Under the pieces are notes generated by a model. That model was not told the DNA's origin, did no database searches, and was given only the letters and a program-made list of their open reading frames with translations. Positions 1 to 8,051 of a stretch of 64,000 nt of DNA are shown here, in pieces; the stretch's first letter is position 1; the number at the start of each line of letters is the position of its first letter. Location of the stretch: NCBI GenBank assembly GCA_001643675.2, contig LSRY02000069.1:5001-69000 (forward strand), in the 5' to 3' direction. Made by a program: the position numbers and the translations under genes. Origin of the DNA: Monocercomonoides exilis. Lineage: Eukaryota; Preaxostyla; Oxymonadida; Polymastigidae.

Positions 1-740
1 ATAATATTAATGTAGTTACTCCTCAGCAGATTTCAACTCAACATTCTGATTATATATTATATAAATCTAGATATGAAATGTATTTTCATTATGGAGATGG
101 TAGGTATCCGTTAAACGGCTATAGTCATGCTTATGTTAGGGTGCTTATCTTTAGGAAATGGGGTTCTTATGTTCAAAGCTTACAATCTAGAATTTGGTCA
201 ATGTTTAAATATCCTAATATTCTTACTTCTGGTTATGTACATGGTTTTAGACGTAGATGGCTTAAGGAATTTGGTGCTCAGCTTTATTCGGATAAATTGC
301 TTCGTATATCTGATGAAACTAACTGGGTTACTGAATATAAGATTAATATATATCCTAATGCTCATACACGTTATAATAGTGTTGTAGATACTGATAGGTA
401 TTATTATACTATGGTTATTTTAGGTGGTTTTGGTCCTGAAGATAAGTTTTCGAATACATGGAATACTGAACAAGTTTCTTCATTAACGTTAACTTATAAT
501 ATGAATGTTATTAATTACTGGAAATTTGTTTCAGGAATGCCTATTAATGAAAATCAGATTCAATATTTTTCTGTTTCTGGTTTACCTACTCAAGATAGTA
601 GTAATCGACCTAGAATTGCTGAAGGCTTATTACTTGTGGACAGTGGCTCATCTGGAAATGATCCTGCAGGTGAAACTGGCGCCTCCAGTTCGAACCCTGT
701 TCATACATCTTCTTTTTCTATTATTCATGATGATAATTAA
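1..740 (+). CDS. cap: CRESS virus capsid protein, 5'-truncated by window edge
   Basis: The reading frame is open from the window edge to TAA at 738-740. Its product is identical to the C-terminal part of the complete capsid at 2396-3613, beginning around capsid residue 160. The N-terminal arginine-rich region and start codon must lie to the left of the window, so this is a truncation by the window and not necessarily a broken gene. It converges on the Rep gene that ends at 833, with only about 90 bases between them. These bases include a T9/A8 run that is shorter (T7/A7) in the second copy. Confidence 0.85.
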   Translation, partial: NINVVTPQQISTQHSDYILYKSRYEMYFHYGDGRYPLNGYSHAYVRVLIFRKWGSYVQSLQSRIWSMFKYPNILTSGYVHGFRRRWLKEFGAQLYSDKLLRISDETNWVTEYKINIYPNAHTRYNSVVDTDRYYYTMVILGGFGPEDKFSNTWNTEQVSSLTLTYNMNVINYWKFVSGMPINENQIQYFSVSGLPTQDSSNRPRIAEGLLLVDSGSSGNDPAGETGASSSNPVHTSSFSIIHDDN

Positions 741-832
741 ATTTTTTTTTAAAAAAAATATATCATTTCACGCATTTTTGCACCCTATTGGGAATTAAAT
801 ATAAAAAATAGAAATGAAAAATAAATGAAAAA

Positions 833-1774
833 TTAAAGTTGATTTATGAAATCATTTTCTACTTCTGGCTGAGTTGGGAGTGTTTCTTCTAATTGATTAG
901 GTTCTTGAAGATCATATGGTACATGTATATTTTTTATTCTTCTTGTTACTTGTCCCATTTGGCTTTTTGTCTCTACGCATTTTTTAAGGATTGTCTCTGC
1001 AGGTTCTGTAGCAGTGAAGAATACCAAGTTAGAAGTAAAAGTTCCTGAATCTCCTTTTGTGTTTATGGCCGGATTGCACCAAGGATCTGTTATCTTAAGG
1101 AACATTTTGAAATCCATTGTGTCTGGATCAAAATCATCAAATACTGCAATTTCTTGGTTTGTGTAATTTGTGAAAAATCCGGGGGAAACAGGCCAATAGT
1201 AACATCTCCATCCAAGTGATTCTCTTAATTCCTTTTCTTTGTTTTTCACATAGGTTGTTTTTCCTGAACCAGTTTCTCCCCATAACCAGTATGTTTCTCT
1301 TCTTTCGGGCCTGTCACCTTGCTTCTCTTCTTGCAATATGTTACTTAGGTGGGTCAATCCTTTTCCATGAAGAACTATTTGCTTTGGCATTTCTTTAGCT
1401 ATGTCTGTTATTGATTTACCTTCTTTAACCATTTCAATTGCTTTGTCTATGTCGGATCTTTTTCCCTGTTGTGGTAATTCTCCTTTTTCGTAGAATTTGT
1501 TTTCTTTTGAGCAGTATTTTCTATTATCATCTGGTGTACCTCTCGCTTTCTCTAAATGACATCTTTCGCTTATCATTAACTTTACTGTATGGAATGACTT
1601 TTGGTTTTTGTAATGAATATAACCTTGTAAGTGCGGTGTTCCTGATGCACCTACTTCTTCCCCAACTATTAGATATCTGCAGTCAATATGTTTTATATGC
1701 TCCAATTCTTCATTTGTATAGTTGTTTAGGGTGAAACACCAAGCTCTACTTCTGAAGTTTTCAATTTCTGACAT
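833..1774 (-). CDS. rep: CRESS virus replication initiator Rep (intact copy)
   Basis: This encodes a 313-residue rolling-circle replication initiator that should nick the origin hairpin and unwind the circle. The N-terminal HUH endonuclease shows motif I CFTLNNY near residue 14, motif II HLQGY near 48 and motif III YCSK near 87 with the catalytic tyrosine. The superfamily 3 helicase half shows Walker A GETGSGKTT near 166-174 and an acidic Walker B (VFDDFD) near 210-216. ATG at 1774 is used; the codon before it is TTG. Its 5' end faces the origin at 1835-1867, so the promoter must overlap the replication origin. The length and domain order are those of circovirus-like Reps. The gene is complete and in frame, unlike the second copy. 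Relation to a named virus family cannot be settled by eye. Confidence 0.93.
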   Translation of the reverse strand: MSEIENFRSRAWCFTLNNYTNEELEHIKHIDCRYLIVGEEVGASGTPHLQGYIHYKNQKSFHTVKLMISERCHLEKARGTPDDNRKYCSKENKFYEKGELPQQGKRSDIDKAIEMVKEGKSITDIAKEMPKQIVLHGKGLTHLSNILQEEKQGDRPERRETYWLWGETGSGKTTYVKNKEKELRESLGWRCYYWPVSPGFFTNYTNQEIAVFDDFDPDTMDFKMFLKITDPWCNPAINTKGDSGTFTSNLVFFTATEPAETILKKCVETKSQMGQVTRRIKNIHVPYDLQEPNQLEETLPTQPEVENDFINQL

Positions 1775-1834
1775 CAAGGAAATTTAAATTTTATATTATG
1801 GGTCAGATCAAAAAATTTTCCGAACCCATATTTA

Positions 1835-1867
1835 GTTGCCGATAGTTTAGTATTACCTATCGGCAAC
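1835..1867 (+). other. Rolling-circle replication origin hairpin (copy 1)
   Basis: A perfect 11-bp inverted repeat (1835-1845 and 1857-1867) encloses an 11-nt loop holding the nonamer TAGTATTAC at 1848-1856. This nonamer is the classical circovirus/cyclovirus type nicked by Rep between T and A near its 3' side. It reads on the strand that encodes the capsid, opposite to Rep. The same hairpin recurs exactly at 4704-4736. Confidence 0.93.
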
Positions 1868-1883
1868 TTCTGAGACTTCTGAG
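1866..1883 (+). promoter_or_regulatory. Tandem 9-bp iterons beside the origin
   Basis: Two perfect copies of ACTTCTGAG lie head to tail, the first overlapping the last two bases of the hairpin stem. Short direct repeats in this position are the usual Rep-binding iterons of CRESS viruses. The second viral copy has them at 4735-4752. Confidence 0.7.
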
Positions 1884-1916
1884 ATCTGGGAAAATATTAA
1901 GGGTGTGATCAAAAAA

Positions 1917-2327
1917 ATGAATGAAGACGATTGGACTGATGATATGTGGTTTATGGATGTACCGATTACATTACAGGCATATGAAGAAGATGTAAGTGAA
2001 AATTGGGCTCCTCGTGGAACAAGAGCTTGAGGATTGCAGATGCGGAATGCAATAATGTATATAGACTCATTGGAAGGAGTATATCAAAGAGCTATAAGGG
2101 CTTTTATGGATACACTTAGAAGGATGCAGTTTAGGAATCGCAGAAGACCTAGAGCACTTAGAAGGCGAGGTAATAGAGAGCGAAGATTGTTATCTTGGCG
2201 ACGATTTTATTTGAGTTATATGAAAAACAATTTTGAAATTTATTTAAGAAATCATAATAAAATATTTTATGAATTTCATGGTGCATGGAATAATCCATAT
2301 ATTTTAAGAGATTTAAATTTATATTAA
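1917..2327 (+). CDS. Viral accessory basic protein with a predicted 48-nt intron
   Basis: ATG at 1917 opens an acidic 25-codon exon (1917-1991). It is followed by a consensus donor GTAAGT and an acceptor TTGCAG that bound 1992-2039, then an exon from 2040 to TAA at 2327. Both junctions are phase 0, giving a 120-residue protein. Unspliced, the first frame stops at 2028-2030 and the second would start at its own ATG at 2040 as a 95-residue ORF. The second exon is very arginine-rich (an RRR-rich block around 2135-2215) with tyrosines and tryptophans. It lies between the origin and the capsid, like the third ORF of some three-gene CRESS viruses. I do not recognise the family. The intron is inferred from signals and from the matching size of host introns. 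Two separate small ORFs are the alternative. Confidence 0.55.
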
Positions 2328-2395
2328 CCGTAATTAATTTTTATTAGTCTGAATTTTGATCTTAATATTCCTTTTTTGCACTTCATAATTAAAAC

Positions 2396-3613
2396 ATGAG
2401 CTTTAGTAAAGTGATGTTAGGTTCTTTGCCGCATTTAGCCTTAAATACTTATAGGGCTATGTCTCCATCTATGAGGAAGTCTATGTTTCATACGGGATAT
2501 AAGTTAGCTAGGTCTATAGGTCGAACGGCTATTTCTGGTGCTAGGGCTATGTCTAGGTCTTTAAATTTGAATAGGCGTAGGGTTAACCTTAATTCTATAG
2601 GGCAAAGTAGGGTTCAGAACTGGAAGCAAATTAAACAAACAGGAACAGGTAAAAAAATACATAGAAGAGGTAGGAAAAATAGATATAGAAGACGTAGGGT
2701 TTTACGTAAATATAGGCTTAGAAAGCGAAAGTATTTTAATTGGCTCTATAGGAATAGGGCACCTATTTATTATTCATATAGTCAATCTAATGGAACTATA
2801 GGAGTATATAATTTGCCTTTATATAATGCTACTTCAGGAGCAGTGGAATATCCAGAAGATTCTGTTTTTCTTGATAATATTAATGTAGTTACTCCTCAGC
2901 AGATTTCAACTCAACATTCTGATTATATATTATATAAATCTAGATATGAAATGTATTTTCATTATGGAGATGGTAGGTATCCGTTAAACGGCTATAGTCA
3001 TGCTTATGTTAGGGTGCTTATCTTTAGGAAATGGGGTTCTTATGTTCAAAGCTTACAATCTAGAATTTGGTCAATGTTTAAATATCCTAATATTCTTACT
3101 TCTGGTTATGTACATGGTTTTAGACGTAGATGGCTTAAGGAATTTGGTGCTCAGCTTTATTCGGATAAATTGCTTCGTATATCTGATGAAACTAACTGGG
3201 TTACTGAATATAAGATTAATATATATCCTAATGCTCATACACGTTATAATAGTGTTGTAGATACTGATAGGTATTATTATACTATGGTTATTTTAGGTGG
3301 TTTTGGTCCTGAAGATAAGTTTTCGAATACATGGAATACTGAACAAGTTTCTTCATTAACGTTAACTTATAATATGAATGTTATTAATTACTGGAAATTT
3401 GTTTCAGGAATGCCTATTAATGAAAATCAGATTCAATATTTTTCTGTTTCTGGTTTACCTACTCAAGATAGTAGTAATCGACCTAGAATTGCTGAAGGCT
3501 TATTACTTGTGGACAGTGGCTCATCTGGAAATGATCCTGCAGGTGAAACTGGCGCCTCCAGTTCGAACCCTGTTCATACATCTTCTTTTTCTATTATTCA
3601 TGATGATAATTAA
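2396..3613 (+). CDS. cap: CRESS virus capsid protein
   Basis: This encodes a 405-residue virion protein. Residues 1-115 are strongly basic, with several arginine/lysine clusters (for example KKIHRRGRKNRYRRRR and RKYRLRKRK). Such an arm is typical of single-stranded DNA virus capsids, where it binds genome and carries nuclear localisation signals. The rest is rich in Tyr, Trp, Ser and Asn, consistent with a jelly-roll fold, and ends in an acidic serine-rich tail. The ATG at 2396 follows an AT-rich 70-base leader after the accessory gene. The C-terminal part is duplicated without amino-acid change at the window start. Assignment as capsid rests on position, basic arm and size, not on a clear motif. 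Confidence 0.85.
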   Translation: MSFSKVMLGSLPHLALNTYRAMSPSMRKSMFHTGYKLARSIGRTAISGARAMSRSLNLNRRRVNLNSIGQSRVQNWKQIKQTGTGKKIHRRGRKNRYRRRRVLRKYRLRKRKYFNWLYRNRAPIYYSYSQSNGTIGVYNLPLYNATSGAVEYPEDSVFLDNINVVTPQQISTQHSDYILYKSRYEMYFHYGDGRYPLNGYSHAYVRVLIFRKWGSYVQSLQSRIWSMFKYPNILTSGYVHGFRRRWLKEFGAQLYSDKLLRISDETNWVTEYKINIYPNAHTRYNSVVDTDRYYYTMVILGGFGPEDKFSNTWNTEQVSSLTLTYNMNVINYWKFVSGMPINENQIQYFSVSGLPTQDSSNRPRIAEGLLLVDSGSSGNDPAGETGASSSNPVHTSSFSIIHDDN

Positions 3614-3702
3614 ATTTTTTTAAAAAAATATATCATTTCACGCATTTTTGCACCCTATTGGGAATTAAATATAAAAAATAGAAATGAAAAATAAATGAAA
3701 AA

Positions 3703-4643
3703 TTAAAGTTGATTTATGAAATCATTTTCTACTTCTGGCTGAGTTGGGAGTGTTTCTTCTAATTGATTAGGTTCTTGAAGATCATATGGTACATGTATAT
3801 TTTTTATTCTTCTTGTTACTTGTCCCATTTGGCTTTTTGTCTCTACGCATTTTTTAAGGATTGTCTCTGCAGGTTCTGTAGCAGTGAAGAATACCAAGTT
3901 AGAAGTAAAAGTTCCTGAATCTCCTTTTGTGTTTATGGCCGGATTGCACCAAGGATCTGTTATCTTAAGGAACATTTTGAAATCCATTGTGTCTGGATCA
4001 AAATCATCAAATACTGCAATTTCTTGGTTTGTGTAATTTGTGAAAAATCCGGGGAAACAGGCCAATAGTAACATCTCCATCCAAGTGATTCTCTTAATTC
4101 CTTTTCTTTGTTTTTCACATAGGTTGTTTTTCCTGAACCAGTTTCTCCCCATAACCAGTATGTTTCTCTTCTTTCGGGCCTGTCACCTTGCTTCTCTTCT
4201 TGCAATATGTTACTTAGGTGGGTCAATCCTTTTCCATGAAGAACTATTTGCTTTGGCATTTCTTTAGCTATGTCTGTTATTGATTTACCTTCTTTAACCA
4301 TTTCAATTGCTTTGTCTATGTCGGATCTTTTTCCCTGTTGTGGTAATTCTCCTTTTTCGTAGAATTTGTTTTCTTTTGAGCAGTATTTTCTATTATCATC
4401 TGGTGTACCTCTCGCTTTCTCTAAATGACATCTTTCGCTTATCATTAACTTTACTGTATGGAATGACTTTTGGTTTTTGTAATGAATATAACCTTGTAAG
4501 TGCGGTGTTCCTGATGCACCTACTTCTTCCCCAACTATTAGATATCTGCAGTCAATATGTTTTATATGCTCCAATTCTTCATTTGTATAGTTGTTTAGGG
4601 TGAAACACCAAGCTCTACTTCTGAAGTTTTCAATTTCTGACAT
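3703..4643 (-). pseudogene. rep: CRESS virus Rep, second copy, frameshifted
   Basis: This is the same gene as 833-1774, but a run of five G (plus strand, near 1191) is four G here (near 4051). The frame breaks just after residue 198, between Walker A and Walker B. The endonuclease half and Walker A stay in one frame (4646 down to about 4053), while Walker B and the C terminus continue in another frame down to 3703. If translated, the first part would end as a product of about 227 residues without a working helicase. No other coding difference from copy 1 is seen. A homopolymer length error in the read data would give the same picture, so decay is not proven. Confidence 0.8.
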
Positions 4644-4703
4644 CAAGGAAATTTAAATTTTATATTATGGGTCAGATCAAAAAATTTTCCGAACCCATAT
4701 TTA

Positions 4704-4736
4704 GTTGCCGATAGTTTAGTATTACCTATCGGCAAC
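4704..4736 (+). other. Rolling-circle replication origin hairpin (copy 2)
   Basis: Identical to the hairpin at 1835-1867: 11-bp stems (4704-4714, 4726-4736) and the nonamer TAGTATTAC at 4717-4725. The two 9-bp iterons follow at 4735-4752. The presence of two origins flanking one capsid-Rep unit is the arrangement from which a circle can be released by replication between origins. Confidence 0.92.
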
Positions 4737-4783
4737 TTCTGAGACTTCTGAGATCTGGGAAAATATTAAGGGTGTGATCAAAA

Positions 4784-5071
4784 ATGGCTAGTTGGAATTT
4801 ATATCCAGATACGAAATGGAAGTTTTTAGGCTGGCCAGGGAATGCAGAGAGAATTGTGCCTTATATATATTGGTATGATAGACAGCAAAAGAATGGGTGG
4901 AGATATCATAGAGCAGTGCGGCCACTTGAAGGGAAAATTGTCGCTGGACTGAGAAGACGCAACACTTTAATTAAGAATAGGTTAAGAATAGCAGGGGTGC
5001 CTCCAGACCGACACCCTGTTATGAGATGGGCACGGAAAATATTATTTAGTGAAATGTTAACGGAGCAATGA
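4784..5071 (+). CDS. Alternative basic 95-residue ORF behind the second origin
   Basis: ATG at 4784 follows the same leader that precedes the accessory gene of copy 1, but from the start codon onward the sequence is unrelated. The product is 95 residues, basic, and rich in Trp, Arg and Tyr (for example GLRRRN and RHPVMRWARK). It ends with TGA at 5069-5071. Position directly downstream of a viral origin and the basic composition suggest an accessory gene of a related virus, joined by recombination at the origin-proximal leader. A chance ORF in host flanking DNA is possible, because no capsid follows. The family is not recognised. Confidence 0.5.
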   Translation: MASWNLYPDTKWKFLGWPGNAERIVPYIYWYDRQQKNGWRYHRAVRPLEGKIVAGLRRRNTLIKNRLRIAGVPPDRHPVMRWARKILFSEMLTEQ

Positions 5072-5339
5072 AAAATCGAGTTGATCTTATTATTAATAAA
5101 CAAAATCAGCATTTGAATACAGTCTAATTCCCATATAATCACTTAGGTTTTTGTACAACTTTTCATTACTATATCCGATTGTGATTATATTCGATGTGAC
5201 TATACATAGAAAAAAATAAATATAAAAATGCTCATTTATAAATGTTGAGTCAATTTTTTCATTTTCGAAAATTCTTCAAAAGTCCACTTTTTTCATTTGC
5301 GAAAACTATTTTTCTCATAAATTCATATGGGTAATTCTT

Positions 5340-5562
5340 TTTGAAAGTCGCAAATGTTCATTTTTCAAGAATACAATAAATTCATATTTCGATCAAATTT
5401 CTGTTTCCGCTCACCAAATTTTGCAGTTAATTAAACTTATGCTTGACAATGTTACTATTTCTATTTTTGTGAGGTTTTATTCGTTGGAACAGAAATTTGA
5501 TCAAAATATGAAATTTTAATTTTATTTGAAAACAAAGCAAAAGGAACTTATCAAAAAAATTT
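5340..5562. repeat. Palindromic MITE-like repeat, copy A
   Basis: The left arm (about 5343-5425) and right arm (about 5483-5560) are imperfect inverted copies. The best core is TTCGATCAAATTTCTGTTTC on the left, answered by AGAAATTTGATCAAAATATG on the right. The same arms, core and flanks occur at 31434-31654. There is no ORF inside. The size and full-length palindromy resemble a non-autonomous transposable element or a foldback repeat. Confidence 0.6.
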
Positions 5563-5848
5563 AGTCATATTAAAAAGAATGAATAAATAGATGTATAGAC
5601 AGATAAACAGATTAATTATTAATTTATTAAATAAACAATAAAATAATTAAAAATAACGGGAAAAAATGATGATATTTATATCATATTTTGTCGGTTTATA
5701 TTTATTAAAACTTTGAATTTTATTTTCTGAATGATGAACAATGAAAACCTTTCATTGTTTTATAAAGATTTTGTATCAGAAAGATAATTTATAAACATGT
5801 TTCAACAAAATTTGTTTTCTTTTTCAACAAAAGACATTTTTTTAATAC

Positions 5849-5849
<1 letters not shown>

Positions 5850-5913
<64 letters not shown>
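5850..5913. repeat. Poly(A) tract, 64 bases
   Basis: An uninterrupted run of 64 A on plus. A 51-base A run lies at 32346-32396 and a 34-base T run at 42915-42948. All are intergenic. No retrotransposed gene copy is recognisable immediately next to any of them. Confidence 0.9.
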
Positions 5914-5918
<5 letters not shown>

Positions 5919-8051
5919 ATTCTTCTGTTTGATAATTTTTTCTAATAGTGTTGGTTGATATCTCATAATAAAAATAAACAGTTTTTTATATTGGAAGCAT
6001 ATTATCTTTATCGAAAACAAGCACAAATAAATTTGGAAAAATATTTTTTATTTTGCTCATGATGATAACGCATATATTTTTTTGATGAATATTTGTCGTA
6101 TACGTTCATTTTGGTATTTATTTCTCTGTTCACATTAAAAATGCAATAAATATTATGCCCCATTACTCCTTCTCATCAAATTTAAATTCAGATCAAAATT
6201 CCATAAACAAATAGAATAATAATACTTCATATTTTTGTTCAAACAAGAAGTTAAACTTCGTTTAACCTTTAAAGAGATAGCCTTTGAAATAAAATTTCTT
6301 TTCGAAAAGTTTTTCCCATTTTCTTTCATTTTCTTTCCATCGAAAGAGAAATTTGAAGAAAATTCGCTGATTGTTCTTCAAAGCAAAATTTCATGAATGA
6401 TAGGCTTTCCAGACGTTTGGGAATTTGAAAATGAGGTTTCCCAATATTTCTTCCTTTAATAATTTGAATTTCTATAAAATCATAAAAGTACTCAATTGAA
6501 AAGAAAAAGTTGCTAAATTCTCATTGAAATGCCTACTTTTATGCAAATTCCAAATGAAACATTCATCTTTCACTTCTTTCCTCCGACTCTTCTTTGTATT
6601 TGCTGCCTTTGTGTGTGCTTCTTTAGTAAATTTGGCGTGTTTCGCTTCAATAACACTTGATACGTCTGTCTTTGACTGAGTTTCGGAATTTTCACTGAAA
6701 AAAAAAAAAAAAAAAACTGATCTGAAAGAAAGAATGATAATCTTAATAAATCTTTTATGAGTTTATTGAAGAAGAAGACATTGAAGTATCATTCGTAGAA
6801 TTCGCTTCCGTGAAAATTGAATGGGGGTAATTGAAAATATGGTTAAGAAGAAGTAGGTGATGATTCAATAATTTCAAAGAAAAAGAAGAAAGGAATCATT
6901 CAACACAAATGCGCTTCAACAGAGTTGCAGTACATAAACTGAGAACTGTTTGCCTATTGATGAAACCGCTTTTGATTCATGTGCTTCATTCTTTCTATCT
7001 ATCGTTCTTTCTTTCTTTTTTTGCTATGCATATTCCGCCTGTTCGTCTCCTAAGCATACGCCTTATGTTGTCAGAATTATCACTGCTCTTTATAAAACGG
7101 ATTCAAATGACAATGTGAATCTCAGTCAAAGGAATGAGTCTGTAAATATGCTTTAAACTTATTCTCAGCTTTAAGTCTGAAAAAAAATTGTTCCATCATT
7201 TCCCTCTTCTTCCTCGTCTCCATTTGCATTTTTCGTCTTCAGCTGATGCAGCAGCAATGAGGGTGTCGAAAAATAGGAAAAAGAAAAAAAGAACAGAATG
7301 GAAGACACGTTGAATAAACACTTAAAGTTTTCTCTCACAAACACTTTGTTGTAATCAACTTCAGTGGCTTAGTTTCCAATTTCATCTTTTTTGTTTTGTG
7401 TCTGTTTAGATGCTGTACGTGTTCACAAGTCAGGCATCAATTGCAAGTGAGTCTGTGAAAATCTTGATGAAAAAAAATAACGAAGACAAAGAAGAAGAGG
7501 AGGAGGAGGAGAATAAAAAGATGATGAGGAAGAAGAAGGAGAAATGGTAGAAGAAAAAGAAGAGGAAGAGGAAGAAGAAGAAGAAGAAAGATGTAAAGGT
7601 GCAGTTAGCAACGTATCAGGAGAGACAATAAATCCAATTCTGATGAATTCTTGTTTGTTTGTTCGCTTCTTCCCTTCAGAATAAGAATATTGATGTTTAT
7701 TTGATTTATTTAAGAAATATTCGCATTCAGATGAAACTACTTCATTTTGTGTGTTTGGCAATGAATCTCTTATTTCTCTCTTTTCTTCTTCTTCTTCCTT
7801 GTTCTTCTTATTAAGTGCATCATCATCTTCTTGTTCTTCTCTTTCTTCTTGTTCTTCTTGTTCTTCCATTTTCTGTCTATCTTTATTTTCATTATTTTCT
7901 CTATCTGTTTCTTTCTCTGTTTCTTTCCTTTTCTCGTTCTCTTCCTTCACTTCCTCTTCTTCTTCTTCTTCTTCTTCTTCTGTTTCCTTTCTTTTTCAGA
8001 CCGAATAGATGCAATTTCCGAAAAGTTTGAAACAGAAAAAGCTCTTTTTAT

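Larger units (their letters stand above)
1..5071. mobile_element. Integrated tandem CRESS-DNA virus (about 1.7 units)
   Basis: Bases 1 to about 1913 repeat at 2874 to about 4783, at an offset of 2873 falling to 2869 through small length changes in homopolymer runs. Each unit carries a basic capsid protein on plus, a HUH/SF3 Rep on minus converging on it, and an origin hairpin between Rep and the plus-strand genes. This is the layout of circular Rep-encoding ssDNA viruses with the nonamer on the capsid strand. The head-to-tail arrangement implies integration of a circular or concatemeric genome of about 2.87 kb. The left end is cut by the window. The right end lies somewhere after 4783, because the sequence after the second origin is not the same as after the first. 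Seen: the repeat and motifs. Inferred: viral origin and integration; an assembly join of free viral circles with host DNA is the alternative. Confidence 0.88.
5072..8051. other. AT-rich intergenic stretch
   Basis: No convincing gene was found. The stretch holds a palindromic repeat (5340-5562), a 64-base A run (5850-5913), an 18-base A run near 6700, and a low-complexity region at 7423-8000. On minus, that last region reads as glutamate/lysine-rich then serine-rich sequence (175 codons, 7950-7423) made of trinucleotide-like repeats. Its coding status is doubtful, because nothing but composition supports it. Confidence 0.6.

Noticed and set aside
3000-3623. Hydrophobic frames overlapping the capsid gene (also at 127-387 and 505-798)
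   Set aside because: Alternative frames of the AT-rich capsid sequence. They are identical in both copies only because the DNA is identical.
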